A stretch of DNA of 64,000 nucleotides from Rhizobium sp. Root1334 (GCF_001426665.1 NZ_LMEY01000023.1:125687-189686); one strand, 5' to 3'. Numbered from the stretch's first letter, positions 1-9,200 are shown. The notes: a model not told the origin generated them from the letters alone. Made by a program: numbers and translations.

Positions 1-167
1 CCGGTGTAAGTGCCGTAGGTGCCGACGATGCGATCGCCGCAGATGGCGATATCGGAGGCAACGAGGTCGCCGGTCACCAGATCGAAGAAACGGCCGCCTT
101 TGAGCACGATATCGGCCGGAATACGGCCGGTGCCCTGATCGATCAGCTGTTCAAGTTTTTCGCTCAC
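1..167 (-). CDS. ade: Adenine deaminase, N-terminal fragment (cut by window edge)
   Basis: Only the first 55 or so codons lie in the window; the gene runs off the left edge. Adenine deaminase converts adenine to hypoxanthine and ammonia in purine salvage. The visible protein starts from GTG at 167, has an AGAGGCAGG-like ribosome site just upstream, and carries the early segment [19 protein letters not shown], typical of the first beta-strands of adenine deaminases of the amidohydrolase superfamily. The metal ligands and catalytic residues are outside the window, so activity cannot be judged. Identification rests on family memory of this N-terminus and is fairly but not fully secure. Confidence 0.7.
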   Translation of the reverse strand, partial: MSEKLEQLIDQGTGRIPADIVLKGGRFFDLVTGDLVASDIAICGDRIVGTYGTYT

Positions 168-317
168 GGGTGCCTGCCTCTTGGGTGCTTGTCTGAAATA
201 TTGCTCACCGGAGCATAGAGGCTGATCGCCATCATTGCATACCGGGATATACCAGATCGGTGATTGTGACTGTGGATGGTGGCTGCGCTGTGGCCGACGA
301 ACCCCGCAACAAACGAA

Positions 318-339
318 ATCGGGCGCCGAAGCGCCCGAT
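318..339 (-). terminator. Terminator after the Liv-type binding protein gene
   Basis: A 9-bp perfect stem (ATCGGGCGC / GCGCCCGAT) with a CGAA loop lies 20 bases beyond the stop codon. On the minus strand it is followed by TTTCGTTTGTT, a moderately T-rich tail. Confidence 0.75.
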
Positions 340-358
340 CCGTCATTGATTGCTCTGC

Positions 359-1465
359 TTACTCGGCAGAAACGATCTTGCCAGCTTCCCACTTGTAGAG
401 CGAGAAGCTCTGCGAGGTGAGGTCGCCGGTTTCGCCATAGGTGACGTCGCCGATGGCGGTCTTGATCGGTTCGCCGGTTTTCAGGGCAGCGGTGACGGCT
501 GCGGCGTCTTCGGCGCTGCCGGCCTTCTCGATACCGGCCTTGATCACTTCAACGGCTGCATAGGCGTTGAGCGTAAAAGCTTCCGGCGGGATGTTGACGG
601 CCTGAAGGGCTGCAACGGCTGCCTTCGAGCTGTCGTTCTTCAGAGCGTCGGCCGCGTTGGTGAAGACCGTGCCGGCACCTGCGTCTGCGCCGATAGCCCA
701 GAATTCGGTGTTGGACAGGCCGTCGCCGCCGATGATCTGGATCTGAGCGCCGATATCATGCAGCTGGCGCACCAGAAGACCGGCTTCCGGGTGGTAGCCG
801 CCGAAATAGAGTACGTCGACCTTTTCAGCCTTCAGGCGGGTGGTGAGCGCGCTGAGATCCTTGTCGCCGGGTGTCAGCGAATCGTTGAAGACTTCGGTGA
901 CGCCACCGGCGTTCAGCGTTGCCTTGAAGGAATCGGCCAGACCCTTGCCGTAGGCGCCCTTGTCGTTGAGGATGCCGATGCGCTTGTCCTTGAACTGCTT
1001 CAGGACATAGGCTGCTGCGACTTCTGCCTGCTGGTCGTCACGGCCGCAGGTGCGCAGGATGGTGGCGAGGCCACGCTTGGTGAGGTCCGGCGTCGTCGCT
1101 GTCGGAGTGACCATCAGGATGCCGTTTTCAGCGAGAACGTCGGATGCCGGCATGGCAACGCCCGAGGTGACCGGGCCGACGACAAAGCGGATGCCTTCGC
1201 CGACGATCTGGTTGGCTGCCGAAACACCCTGCTTGGGTTCGCCGGCGTCGTCAGCCAGCTTCAGGACGACCTGTTCGCCGAGAATGCCGCCATTCTTGTT
1301 GATCTGATCGACGGCAACTTGGGCGCCGTTCTTGACCTGGTCGCCATAGGCGGCGACGGGGCCGGTCAGCGGCGCGATCAGGCCGATTACGATCTCGGCA
1401 TGGGCGAGCGGCGCAAAGACCAGCGAGGCCGCGAGCGTGGCGCCCGACAATGTCTTGAATTTCAT
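359..1465 (-). CDS. Branched-chain amino acid ABC transporter, periplasmic binding protein (Liv/Bra type)
   Basis: This 368-residue protein is a periplasmic solute-binding protein of the leucine/isoleucine/valine family (type I fold). It captures hydrophobic or branched-chain amino acids for an ABC importer. The start at 1465 is chosen because AAAGGAGAC sits just upstream and translation then opens with a clean signal peptide ([19 protein letters not shown], cleavage after AHA). The mature protein begins [20 protein letters not shown], the family hallmark. A longer frame to 1654 is open but has no signal peptide. No permease or ATPase genes are adjacent, so it is an orphan binding protein, as is common in rhizobia, and probably feeds a transporter encoded elsewhere. 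Ligand specificity cannot be read from sequence. Confidence 0.9.
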   Translation of the reverse strand: MKFKTLSGATLAASLVFAPLAHAEIVIGLIAPLTGPVAAYGDQVKNGAQVAVDQINKNGGILGEQVVLKLADDAGEPKQGVSAANQIVGEGIRFVVGPVTSGVAMPASDVLAENGILMVTPTATTPDLTKRGLATILRTCGRDDQQAEVAAAYVLKQFKDKRIGILNDKGAYGKGLADSFKATLNAGGVTEVFNDSLTPGDKDLSALTTRLKAEKVDVLYFGGYHPEAGLLVRQLHDIGAQIQIIGGDGLSNTEFWAIGADAGAGTVFTNAADALKNDSSKAAVAALQAVNIPPEAFTLNAYAAVEVIKAGIEKAGSAEDAAAVTAALKTGEPIKTAIGDVTYGETGDLTSQSFSLYKWEAGKIVSAE

Positions 1466-1682
1466 CTTGCGTCTCCTTTGGTGGGTTTGTTCCCCGCAGT
1501 GCCAGCGCTTCGGCTGCCGGGCTGGGCGGGTGAGACCTGCCAGCCGGAAAGCAACGTCAGTTCTGTTGAGGTGTCCGCCTTCTGTGAACGGATCGATCCC
1601 ATGCTTCTCGTCTATGAACCCCGCCCGGATTCCGCAAGGCGATTTTTTGGGCAAAGTGCAAAATAATTGTTCAGATATTGCG

Positions 1683-1720
1683 CCAGACGGGACCGGGACC
1701 TCTGGTCCGGCCCCGTCTGG
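1683..1720 (-). terminator. Terminator after the class III aminotransferase gene
   Basis: A long hairpin (outer stem CCAGACGGG / CCCGTCTGG, inner CCGGGACC / GGTCCGG with one bulge) begins 28 bases past the stop codon of the minus-strand gene. No strong T-run follows, so termination efficiency is uncertain. Confidence 0.6.
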
Positions 1721-1747
1721 ATGATTTTACGATCGTATCTTGTTCGT

Positions 1748-3076
1748 TTATGCGTTGGCGATCAGCACTTTGCGGATGCCGTCGACCAGTTCGTCGATCT
1801 CGGCCTTCGAGATGATCAACGGCGGCGAAAGGGCGATGATGTCGCCGGTGGTGCGGATCAGATAACCGCTTTCATAGGCCTTCAGGAAGGCGGAGAAGGC
1901 GCGTTTCGTCGGCTCTCCGGCGATCGGTGCCAGCTCGATCGCGCCAATCAGGCCGATATTGCGGATGTCGATCACATGCGGGCAGTCGCGCAGCGAATGC
2001 AGCGCATCGCCCCAGTAGGACGCAAGCTCGGCGCCACGGGTGAGCAGGCCTTCATCGCGATAGGTGTCGAGTGTGCCAAGCGCTGCGGCGCAGGCGATCG
2101 GGTTGCCGGAATAGGTATAACCGTGGAAGAATTCGATCATGTGCTCCGGGCCGCTCATGAAGGCGTCATGGATTTCGCCAGTGACGAACACGGCGCCCAT
2201 CGGGATGACGCCGTTGGTCAGGCCCTTTGCGGTGACGATCATGTCCGGCTTGACGTCGAAATACTGGGCTGCGAACGGTGTGCCGAGGCGACCGTAACCA
2301 GTGATGACTTCATCGAAGATCAACAGGATGCCGTGCTTCGTGCAGATGTCGCGCAGTTTCTGCAGATAGCCTTTCGGCGGGATGAGCACGCCGGTCGAGC
2401 CAGCGACGGGTTCGACGATGACGGCCGCGATGGTCGAGGCGTCATGCAGTGTGACGATGCGTTCCAGTTCGGTAGCGATATCGCCGCCATGCTCCGGCTC
2501 GCCCTTGGTGAAGGCGTTCTTGTCTGGAAAATGGGTGTGCGGCATATGGTCGACGCCGGTCAGAAGCGTGCCGAACATCTTGCGGTTGGAAACGATACCG
2601 CCAACCGAGATGCCGCCGAAATTGACGCCGTGATAGCCACGCTCGCGGCCGATCAGGCGGGTGCGCGAGCCCTGGCCCTTCACCTTGTGGTAGGCAAGCG
2701 CCACCTTCAGCGCTGTTTCGACCGATTCAGAACCGGAATTGGTGTAGAGCACATGCTCCATGCCTTCTGGCGCGATATCGATCAGGCGGTTTGCCAGTTC
2801 GAAAGCCTTCGGATGGCCAAGCTGGAAGGCGGGAGCATAGTCAAGCTCGCCAGCTTGCTGCTGGATGGCTTCGGTGATCTGCGGGCGACAGTGGCCGGCG
2901 TTGACGCACCAGAGGCCGGCCGTGCCATCGAGCACCTGGCGGCCGTCATGGGTCGTGTAGTGCATGTCCCTCGCCTTGACGAACATGCGCGGTTCTTTCT
3001 TGTACTGCCGGTTGGCAGTGAACGGCATCCAGAAGGCGCTGAGATCGTTCGGCGTGGCATTGAGGCGGTTCGACAT
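1748..3076 (-). CDS. Omega-amino acid:pyruvate aminotransferase (class III, PLP-dependent)
   Basis: This 442-residue cytosolic enzyme belongs to class III aminotransferases. It moves the amino group of beta-alanine or another omega-amino acid to pyruvate, giving a semialdehyde and alanine. Evidence: the N-terminal LSAFWMPFTANRQYKKEPRM segment typical of omega-amino acid:pyruvate transaminases, the cofactor loop NSGSESVETALK, FDEVITGYGR with the Asp that contacts the pyridine nitrogen (about residue 255), and the Schiff-base lysine in TAKGLTNG (about residue 284). Length is normal. Two ATG codons in tandem (3079, 3076) are possible; the second has the better spacing from GGAGA. It is monocistronic, with its own terminator and a divergent GH9 gene upstream. 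Exact amine substrate is inferred. Confidence 0.87.
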   Translation of the reverse strand: MSNRLNATPNDLSAFWMPFTANRQYKKEPRMFVKARDMHYTTHDGRQVLDGTAGLWCVNAGHCRPQITEAIQQQAGELDYAPAFQLGHPKAFELANRLIDIAPEGMEHVLYTNSGSESVETALKVALAYHKVKGQGSRTRLIGRERGYHGVNFGGISVGGIVSNRKMFGTLLTGVDHMPHTHFPDKNAFTKGEPEHGGDIATELERIVTLHDASTIAAVIVEPVAGSTGVLIPPKGYLQKLRDICTKHGILLIFDEVITGYGRLGTPFAAQYFDVKPDMIVTAKGLTNGVIPMGAVFVTGEIHDAFMSGPEHMIEFFHGYTYSGNPIACAAALGTLDTYRDEGLLTRGAELASYWGDALHSLRDCPHVIDIRNIGLIGAIELAPIAGEPTKRAFSAFLKAYESGYLIRTTGDIIALSPPLIISKAEIDELVDGIRKVLIANA

Positions 3077-3341
3077 CATGTTCTCCGTGGCGCGTACGGT
3101 CTGGCGGCCAAATCCAGTGGGTTTCGGTTAAATCTTTACCTGATGGTCAAACTATCAGGGCGCTTTTCGCGGTCAAGCCTCGGCCTGACGACGTCAGAAC
3201 CTGGCGCAGATCGGCAATGCCCAAGTTTCGGCGGCCCGGAAACATTTGGAAACAGGGCTTGCATCCAATCTTTTCCGAAGGTTAACCTGTTTGCAGCAGA
3301 GTGGCGCCGCGTTCCCGCAACACGCGCTCAGGATAGATATT

Positions 3342-5609
3342 TTGCCAAAATTTGCAGCCAGCCTGATGCTCGCGCTTTTCGTCAGTCTACCAGCGCAAGC
3401 AGAAGCAGCAGACATGATTGCCGATGGCGCCTTTGAAAAGGGGCATGATGGCTTCTGGGCGGCTGGTGGAGTCGCGCTGGCGCGCGAGCATGGCAAGTTG
3501 TGCGCCGATGTCGAGGCGGGCGGTACCCCTTGGGACCGGCTGCTCGGTCTCAACGATCTTCAGTTCGAACCGGGAAAATCCTATCGCCTGACAATGGTGC
3601 TCGAAGCCAAGGACGCGCACACATTCCCGGTCACGATCCAGCGGAATGCCGAACCCTGGACGGCGCAGGCAACCTTCGAAGCCGGGACCAAGGCCGGGAA
3701 GGTGGAGTTTTCGGCCGCTTTCACGGCAACGGAGAAAGATCCGGCCCAGATCATCTTCCAACTGGGCGGAGCGCAAAAAACTTGGCGCGTTTGCCTGGAT
3801 GATGTGGCACTGCGCGAAACAAAGCCTGACAGGCTCGAGGCAACCGCGCGAAAGACGATGTACGCGCTACCGGCACTGGTCAATCAAACCGGCTATTTTC
3901 TCGATGGGCCGAAGCGGGCGACGATCTTGTCGGAGGCGACCGATCCGTTGCCGTTCAAGCTGGAAGACGAAAATGGTGCCGCAATCGGCGAGGGGATGAC
4001 GGCGCCTGCCGGTTTCGATCCGACGGTCGAGGCCAACACACAGATCGCTGATTTTTCGGCTTTTGCAACGGCAGGCGAGGGCTACCGCCTGGTCCTCGGC
4101 GGGAAGAAAAGCCTGCCGTTTTCGGTCGGCCACGATATCTATGGCAAACTGCGCGTCGATGCGCTGTCCTGGTTCTATCCGCAGCGCAGCGGCATCGAGA
4201 TCAAGGGCGATATCGCTGGCGAGGCCTATGCACGGCCGGCCGGACATGTGCAGGAAAGCCCGAACCACGGTGATACGAAGGTAACCTGCCTGACAGGCAA
4301 GGTCGCCACCAAGCTCTATGGCAAGGACTGGACCTGCGACTATACATTGGATGTCTCTGGCGGCTGGTATGATGCGGGCGACCAGGGGAAATATGTGGTC
4401 AATGGCGGTATCGCCGTGTCGCAGCTCTTGAGTACGTTCGAACGCGGGCTGGTTTTCGGCGATGGGGCTTCGCCGGTTTTGAGCGACAGCCTGTCGCGCA
4501 TTCCTGAAAACGGCAATGGCATTCCCGATATCCTCGACGAAGCACGTTGGGAACTTGAATTCCTGATGAAAATGATGGTGCCTGACGGTCAGCCGCTGGC
4601 CGGCATGGTGCATCACAAGGTTCACGATATCAAATGGACCGGGGTGCCAATGCTGCCACATCTCGATCCGGAACTGCGCGTGCTGCACCGCCCCTCGACG
4701 GCGGCAACGCTCAATCTCGCTGCTGTAGCGGCACAGGGCGCCCGGCTGTTTGCGACCTATGACAGGGAGTTTGCGCAACGCCTGCTCGCTGCCGGTCAGA
4801 AGGCATGGCTGGCCGCCGCCGCCCATCCCGCTCTCTTCGCGCCGGGTTCCGACGGCTTGCAGGGCGGTGGCGATTATGGCGACGACGACATTTCCGATGA
4901 AACCTATTGGGCGGCCGCCGAGCTCTATATCACCACGGGAGAAGCCCGCTATCTCACGGCGCTGAAAGCTTCGCCGCATTGGGCCGGACCGGTCTTTCCC
5001 GCCGTCGGCGCGTTCGATTGGCGCAGCGTAGCGGGTCTCGGCCGTCTCGATCTGGCGCTTTATGGCGACAATCTTGAGCCCGATGACAAGGCAATGGTGA
5101 TGGCATCCGTTGTATCAGCTGCGCGGAATTTCCTCAGCCTGCAGGCAAAGGAGCCGTTCGGGCATATCTACCGGCCGGCCAACAATCGCTACGACTGGGG
5201 ATCAAACCAGCTCATTTTGCAGAACATGATCGTTGTTTCCGCCGGCTATGACCTCACGGGCGAATTGCCGTTTCTCAATGGCGTGCGGGAAAGTATCGAC
5301 TACATCCTCGGGCGCAACGCGATGAACACATCCTATGTTACCGGTTACGGCAGCGTCTTTGCCAAGAACCAGCATAGCCGCTGGTATGCCCATCAGGTCG
5401 ATAAAACGCTGCCCAATCCGCCTGTCGGTACGCTGGCCGGCGGGCCGAATTCGACACTGGTCGATGATGTCGCGCGCGCGCGCCTGAAGGGCTGCGCACC
5501 ACAGACCTGCTATATCGATGACATCATGGCCTGGGGCACCAACGAAATGACGATCAACTGGAATGCACCGCTGGTCTATATCGCCTCGTTCCTGGCGGAT
5601 GCGCGATGA
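3342..5609 (+). CDS. Secreted glycoside hydrolase family 9 endoglucanase
   Basis: The product (about 755 residues) is a GH9 inverting beta-glucanase (cellulase family), probably exported. The preferred start is TTG at 3342: it has an AGGAT ribosome site and gives a short signal peptide, LPKFAASLMLALFVSLPAQA. An upstream ATG at 3246 would bury that signal. Domain order: a carbohydrate-binding-like beta-sandwich (roughly residues 25-160), the Ig-like CelD N-terminal domain (165-270, beginning ALVNQTGYF), then the GH9 (alpha/alpha)6 catalytic domain. Key residues are present: DAGD at 344-347 (catalytic base), His 678 in HSRWYAHQ, and Glu 735 in the DDIMAWGTNE block (general acid). It overlaps the next gene by ATGA. 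Its substrate could be cellulose, mixed-linkage glucan or the cell's own exopolysaccharide. Confidence 0.88.
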   Translation: MPKFAASLMLALFVSLPAQAEAADMIADGAFEKGHDGFWAAGGVALAREHGKLCADVEAGGTPWDRLLGLNDLQFEPGKSYRLTMVLEAKDAHTFPVTIQRNAEPWTAQATFEAGTKAGKVEFSAAFTATEKDPAQIIFQLGGAQKTWRVCLDDVALRETKPDRLEATARKTMYALPALVNQTGYFLDGPKRATILSEATDPLPFKLEDENGAAIGEGMTAPAGFDPTVEANTQIADFSAFATAGEGYRLVLGGKKSLPFSVGHDIYGKLRVDALSWFYPQRSGIEIKGDIAGEAYARPAGHVQESPNHGDTKVTCLTGKVATKLYGKDWTCDYTLDVSGGWYDAGDQGKYVVNGGIAVSQLLSTFERGLVFGDGASPVLSDSLSRIPENGNGIPDILDEARWELEFLMKMMVPDGQPLAGMVHHKVHDIKWTGVPMLPHLDPELRVLHRPSTAATLNLAAVAAQGARLFATYDREFAQRLLAAGQKAWLAAAAHPALFAPGSDGLQGGGDYGDDDISDETYWAAAELYITTGEARYLTALKASPHWAGPVFPAVGAFDWRSVAGLGRLDLALYGDNLEPDDKAMVMASVVSAARNFLSLQAKEPFGHIYRPANNRYDWGSNQLILQNMIVVSAGYDLTGELPFLNGVRESIDYILGRNAMNTSYVTGYGSVFAKNQHSRWYAHQVDKTLPNPPVGTLAGGPNSTLVDDVARARLKGCAPQTCYIDDIMAWGTNEMTINWNAPLVYIASFLADAR

Positions 5610-6751
5610 ACGGACAGACGGGCATCGCTTTCATCGGCACGGGCTTCGTCGCCGATTACTACATGACGACGCTGGCCAACCACCCGCAACTGCAGCTGGC
5701 GGGTGTCTGGGACGTCGACCCCGATCGCTTAAAGCAGTTTTGCAACTACTGGAACGTTCGCGCCTATGCCTCTGAAGCAGAATCGCTTTCCGATCCTGCT
5801 GTCGTCATCATCGTCAACCTGACGACGCCGGAAAACCACCATGCCGTCAACCGGGCGGCGCTGCTGGCAGGCAAACATGTCTATTGCGAGAAGCCTCTGG
5901 CCATGACGGTCGATGAGGCGCGGGAGTTGGTATCGCTTGCTGCGGAGCGAGGTCTTATCCTTGCCGGCGCACCGGCCAATGCGCTCAGCGATGCCTGTGG
6001 TCATTGCGCCGAAATCCTCCGCTCCGGTGTCATCGGCACGCCACGTCTTGCCTATGCCGAGATGGAGGACGGACCCGTCTTTCGCGACAAATGGCAGGAA
6101 TGGCGCAGCCGCTCTGGTGCGAAATGGCCGGCAGTGCACGAATTCGAAATTGGCTGCACGCTCGAGCATGCCGGCTATGCCGCAAGCTGGCTGGTGTCGC
6201 TGTTCGGACCAGTGTCGAATGTCGCGGCTTTTTCCGCGCTCACCTTTCCCAACAAAGGCCCGGGCACCGAAGGCCTTGACCTTGGCCCTGATTTTTCCGT
6301 TGGCTGCCTGACCTTCAAGTCGGGGCTTGTCGCTCGTTTGACCAGCGGTCTGGCGGCGCCACGGGACCGGTCGCTGACGATCGTCGGCGACAAGGGCACG
6401 ATCGTCGTGCGCGATCTCTGGGACAATCGCTCGCCGGTCCATGTCGAACTGAGTGGTGGCAAGCGGCCGCTGCTGCATCGGCTGGTCGAGCGCATCGAGT
6501 GGCAGTTTCAGCGAAAGTTCCCGTTTCGGCTCACTGCCGGAAAACCGGTCGTCTATCCGCAGGCAGCGCAGAAGAACAGCCTGCCGGCCTATCCCTCACA
6601 GATCGATTTTGTCCGCGGGATTGCAGCGCAGGCGGACGCGATCAAGGCTGGCAACCGGCCGCTGTTTTCCGGCGAAACGGCATTGCATCTGACGGATATC
6701 GTGCTTGCGCTCAATGCCGGCAAGCGGGACCATACACCGACGGCGCTATGA
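5606..6751 (+). CDS. Gfo/Idh/MocA family NAD(P)-dependent oxidoreductase
   Basis: This 381-residue protein has the N-terminal Rossmann fold of the Gfo/Idh/MocA family (IAFIGTGFVADYYM, dinucleotide loop) and the signature CEKPLAM, whose Lys usually takes part in catalysis. These enzymes oxidise or reduce sugars, inositols or sugar nucleotides. Its ATG overlaps the GH9 stop codon (ATGA at 5606-5609), so the two are almost certainly co-translated. This suggests it acts on a sugar freed by, or related to the target of, the glucanase. The 3' end overlaps the stop of the converging gene by 6 bases. The substrate is unknown. Confidence 0.85.
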   Translation: MNGQTGIAFIGTGFVADYYMTTLANHPQLQLAGVWDVDPDRLKQFCNYWNVRAYASEAESLSDPAVVIIVNLTTPENHHAVNRAALLAGKHVYCEKPLAMTVDEARELVSLAAERGLILAGAPANALSDACGHCAEILRSGVIGTPRLAYAEMEDGPVFRDKWQEWRSRSGAKWPAVHEFEIGCTLEHAGYAASWLVSLFGPVSNVAAFSALTFPNKGPGTEGLDLGPDFSVGCLTFKSGLVARLTSGLAAPRDRSLTIVGDKGTIVVRDLWDNRSPVHVELSGGKRPLLHRLVERIEWQFQRKFPFRLTAGKPVVYPQAAQKNSLPAYPSQIDFVRGIAAQADAIKAGNRPLFSGETALHLTDIVLALNAGKRDHTPTAL

Positions 6752-7819
6752 AGGCGGCAGTGACCGGATAGTTTCGATGATGCGGAGTGCTTCGGCGCTG
6801 GCGCTGAGCGGCATTTCCGATTGCTGCTGTTGCCCTGCCAGGATGGCACGGCTCACAGCCGCGATCTCGAACTGTAGCCCATCGCCGGGAAAGCCATGCC
6901 GATAGACCGTGAGGCCGGGCAGGGGCAGCCGGCGGGCCAACTTCCCGGCTGCGCGTGACAGGCGGCTCGACCCGGAAGGAACTGCAAGGTGATGGGCGAT
7001 GCGGTTTCTCGTCAGGATGATCCGGTTTGCCCGCAGGAACGGAGCATCGATCACCAGGCTGCCGGTTTCGCCTTCGATGATGAAGCGATTGGTCCCATTG
7101 CGGTCGAAACCGCAGGACAGCCTTGCCTGGAAACCGTCATAACCGAGCGCGACATCCGCTGTCATATCGACACCCGTGGGTGCGGCCGACCAGCGCCCCG
7201 ATATCGTCTGCGGCGAGCCGAACAGCGAGAGCGTGAGGGCGATCGGGTAGACACCCAGATCAAGCAGCGAGCCACCGCCGAGCGACGGTGCAAAAAACCG
7301 ACTGCTGGCATCGAAGGTCTTGGCATAGGCGAGTTCGGCGCGGATGCCGGCGATGGCGCCGATCGTCCCATCGGCCAGAAGCTGCTTTAGATGATTGATC
7401 GCGGGCAGGAAGACAGTCCAGAGTCCTTCCATCGCAAAGGTCTGTTTTTCCGCGGCCAGGTCGGTGAGTGCCTGCGCCTCGGCTGCAGTCGCCACGAGCG
7501 GCTTTTCGATCAGTACGGGCTTTCCGGCGTTGAGTAGCGCCCGAGTCTGATCAAAATGAGTGGTGTTTGGCGTTGCGAGATAGACGGCATCGATCGATGG
7601 ATCAGTGGCGAGGGTATTGATATCCGGGATGATGCGCAGTCCGCCGAAGCGGTTTGAAAAAACGGTGGCGGCCTCAAGCGTGCGCGAACAAACGGCAACC
7701 AGTGTTGCATTATCCGTCAGCCGTATGTCTTGGGCAAACGTCGTTGCGATGGAACCCGTACCAAAGACGGCCCATTTGAGGGAAGTTGCGGAAGGTGGAT
7801 TTTGGGCAGTCATGGTCAT
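6746..7819 (-). CDS. Gfo/Idh/MocA family oxidoreductase (dihydrodiol-dehydrogenase-like)
   Basis: A second Gfo/Idh/MocA enzyme (357 residues). It shows a Rossmann N-terminus (WAVFGTGSIATTFAQDI), the IEKPL motif with the conserved Lys, and GGGSLLDLGVYPIAL, a motif of the subgroup that includes dimeric dihydrodiol dehydrogenases and glucose-fructose oxidoreductases. It is distinct in sequence from its neighbour at 5606 and transcribed towards it; the two stop codons overlap. No clear Shine-Dalgarno site precedes the ATG at 7819, and a second in-frame ATG lies two codons later. Substrate unknown. Confidence 0.85.
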   Translation of the reverse strand: MTMTAQNPPSATSLKWAVFGTGSIATTFAQDIRLTDNATLVAVCSRTLEAATVFSNRFGGLRIIPDINTLATDPSIDAVYLATPNTTHFDQTRALLNAGKPVLIEKPLVATAAEAQALTDLAAEKQTFAMEGLWTVFLPAINHLKQLLADGTIGAIAGIRAELAYAKTFDASSRFFAPSLGGGSLLDLGVYPIALTLSLFGSPQTISGRWSAAPTGVDMTADVALGYDGFQARLSCGFDRNGTNRFIIEGETGSLVIDAPFLRANRIILTRNRIAHHLAVPSGSSRLSRAAGKLARRLPLPGLTVYRHGFPGDGLQFEIAAVSRAILAGQQQQSEMPLSASAEALRIIETIRSLPPS

Positions 7820-7939
7820 GGCGCCGATACTGCAACGCCAAGTCTCAAAGTCGCGTAAACGTCATATGACGATCGCAACCGATCCATACTCCGGAGGCAA
7901 GCGCTTCCAGATGACAAGCCGGCGAGCGGCGAGACAGGA

Positions 7940-7960
7940 CGGGGCCGGCAAGCGGCCCCG
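7940..7960 (-). terminator. Probable terminator after nolR
   Basis: An 8-bp GC-rich stem (CGGGGCCG / CGGCCCCG) with a five-base loop sits 8 bases beyond the nolR stop codon on the minus strand. It lacks a good T-run. Confidence 0.45.
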
Positions 7961-7967
7961 ATCCGTA

Positions 7968-8321
7968 TCAGGCGGTACGGCGCTGCGCGACCTTTTCAAC
8001 CGCGCTGGTATCGTCGCCGTAGATTTCCTTCAAGGTTTTCAGAACTTTCAGTACTGCATCCGAAGAACTTGAATAATAGATCGTCTGAGCATCTCTACGG
8101 GTAGTCACGAGATTTTGGGCACGCAGCTTCGAGAGATGTTGCGACAGGGCAGATTGGCTGAGGCCGACCTGGTTTGCCAAGGCGCCAACGGCCATCTCTT
8201 CGTTCACAAGTGAACTGAGAATCAGCAGACGCTTTGGGTTGGCCATAGCCGACAGAAACTCCGCAGCTATTTCAGCCTTGCCGTGTTTCTGAGGAGAGAT
8301 CGTTTGCATTCCATACTCCAT
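7968..8321 (-). CDS. nolR: NolR-type ArsR family transcriptional regulator
   Basis: This 117-residue protein is a winged-helix ArsR/SmtB-family repressor. It closely resembles NolR, the regulator of nodulation and many other genes in Sinorhizobium: the opening MEYGMQ, the block AEIAAEFLSAMANPKRLLIL, the recognition-helix region LANQVGLSQSALSQHLSKLR (about residues 47-66), and YYSSSSDAVLKVL. The metal-ligand cysteines of typical ArsR sensors are absent, as in NolR. The ATG at 8321 has no clear ribosome site; an in-frame ATG at 8309 has GGAG six bases upstream and could also serve. A match to the NolR operator consensus lies about 45 bases upstream. No nod genes are present in the window, so here it is probably a general growth or stress regulator. 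Confidence 0.87.
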   Translation of the reverse strand: MEYGMQTISPQKHGKAEIAAEFLSAMANPKRLLILSSLVNEEMAVGALANQVGLSQSALSQHLSKLRAQNLVTTRRDAQTIYYSSSSDAVLKVLKTLKEIYGDDTSAVEKVAQRRTA

Positions 8322-8365
8322 GCGAAGTTCACATCACGCTTGGTTATGAATGTGAATAAGGGATA

Positions 8366-8381
8366 ATTAGACGTGATGAAT
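8366..8381. promoter_or_regulatory. Putative NolR operator upstream of nolR
   Basis: ATTAG, nine bases, then AT matches the published NolR consensus (A/T)TTAG-N9-A(T/A), recalled from memory. It lies between nolR and the hugZ-like gene, 45-60 bases before the nolR start, which fits autoregulation. A short motif like this can arise by chance. Confidence 0.45.
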
Positions 8382-8429
8382 AAAAGGACAACTGCCTACT
8401 GCAAGAAATCGGGGTAAAAGTTCCCGTAT

Positions 8430-9173
8430 TTAACGGTAAAGTTTTACCAGTGTGTCCCGTAACTCCCCTTTGGATTGCAGTGGGGCGTCGTATTCCAGTC
8501 GCTTGAGTTGATCGCCCGACACCAGATCGACCCCGCTGGCATCGAGACCGCAGATTTTCCAACCGGTTCCTTTTGCCTTGCAATAGAGCGCGGCATACTT
8601 GCTGGCTGCATCGGAGTGGTCGGAATTCATGTGGTCGATCGCGCCTGCTTCCATTGCGGCGAGATCGTCGATTGCCGGGGAACGGATCATCAGATCCTCG
8701 CCACTCAGGACATAGGCACGGCCAAAGCCGCCATTCATGCTGGCCTTGATTGGCATGAGGCGGAAGAATGCGAAATCTGGAAAGTCGACATAGAGCTGGG
8801 CCTTCGGATGGCGGCGGATGAAGCGCTCGCGGATACGGGCGTGAGCGTTGCCATTGCGCTCGACCTTTTCCGCTTCACATTGAACCGTCAGCCGCGCATG
8901 GGCGAGTGGATCACCCTTGCCGATTTCGCCGGTCAAGAGTGAGCAGCGCTGGTCTGCGGACAGGGCCTGCGTGTGGGCCGACAGGGCGGAAACCAGGATG
9001 ACCGGCGTGCCATCGGTATCGATACCGACAAGCACACGGCTGACAAAGGGGAAACCGCCGCTGTCTGGCTCGATCACCGCAATGGCGGCACTGCGCGCGG
9101 AGCGCAGGATGATGCGGGCAAGCTTGCGCGCCTCGTCATCGGTTTCGCGCAGAACGGAAGGTTTGTCGGCCAT
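8430..9173 (-). CDS. HugZ-like haem oxygenase / pyridoxamine-phosphate-oxidase-fold protein
   Basis: The protein (247 residues from ATG at 9173, which has AAGAGG upstream) has an N-terminal split-barrel FMN-binding-like domain (roughly residues 15-150, including the FPFVSRV strand) and a C-terminal DUF2470-like domain (about 165-245) containing DHMNSDHSDA. This architecture is that of HugZ/HutZ haem-degrading proteins and of uncharacterised pyridoxamine 5'-phosphate-oxidase-related proteins. Haem breakdown for iron recovery is a plausible role and would complement the haem receptor at 24.7 kb, but the family also contains proteins without that activity. It stands alone between nolR and choV. 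A longer frame to 9212 is open but lacks a ribosome site. Confidence 0.75.
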   Translation of the reverse strand: MADKPSVLRETDDEARKLARIILRSARSAAIAVIEPDSGGFPFVSRVLVGIDTDGTPVILVSALSAHTQALSADQRCSLLTGEIGKGDPLAHARLTVQCEAEKVERNGNAHARIRERFIRRHPKAQLYVDFPDFAFFRLMPIKASMNGGFGRAYVLSGEDLMIRSPAIDDLAAMEAGAIDHMNSDHSDAASKYAALYCKAKGTGWKICGLDASGVDLVSGDQLKRLEYDAPLQSKGELRDTLVKLYR

Positions 9174-9200
9174 AAGGTTGCCTCTTGTCTTGAATGCCAA

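Noticed and set aside
1667..3436. A 589-codon plus-strand frame over the aminotransferase gene
   Set aside because: The minus-strand aminotransferase has full motifs; this frame shows only low-complexity D/A/R-rich sequence.
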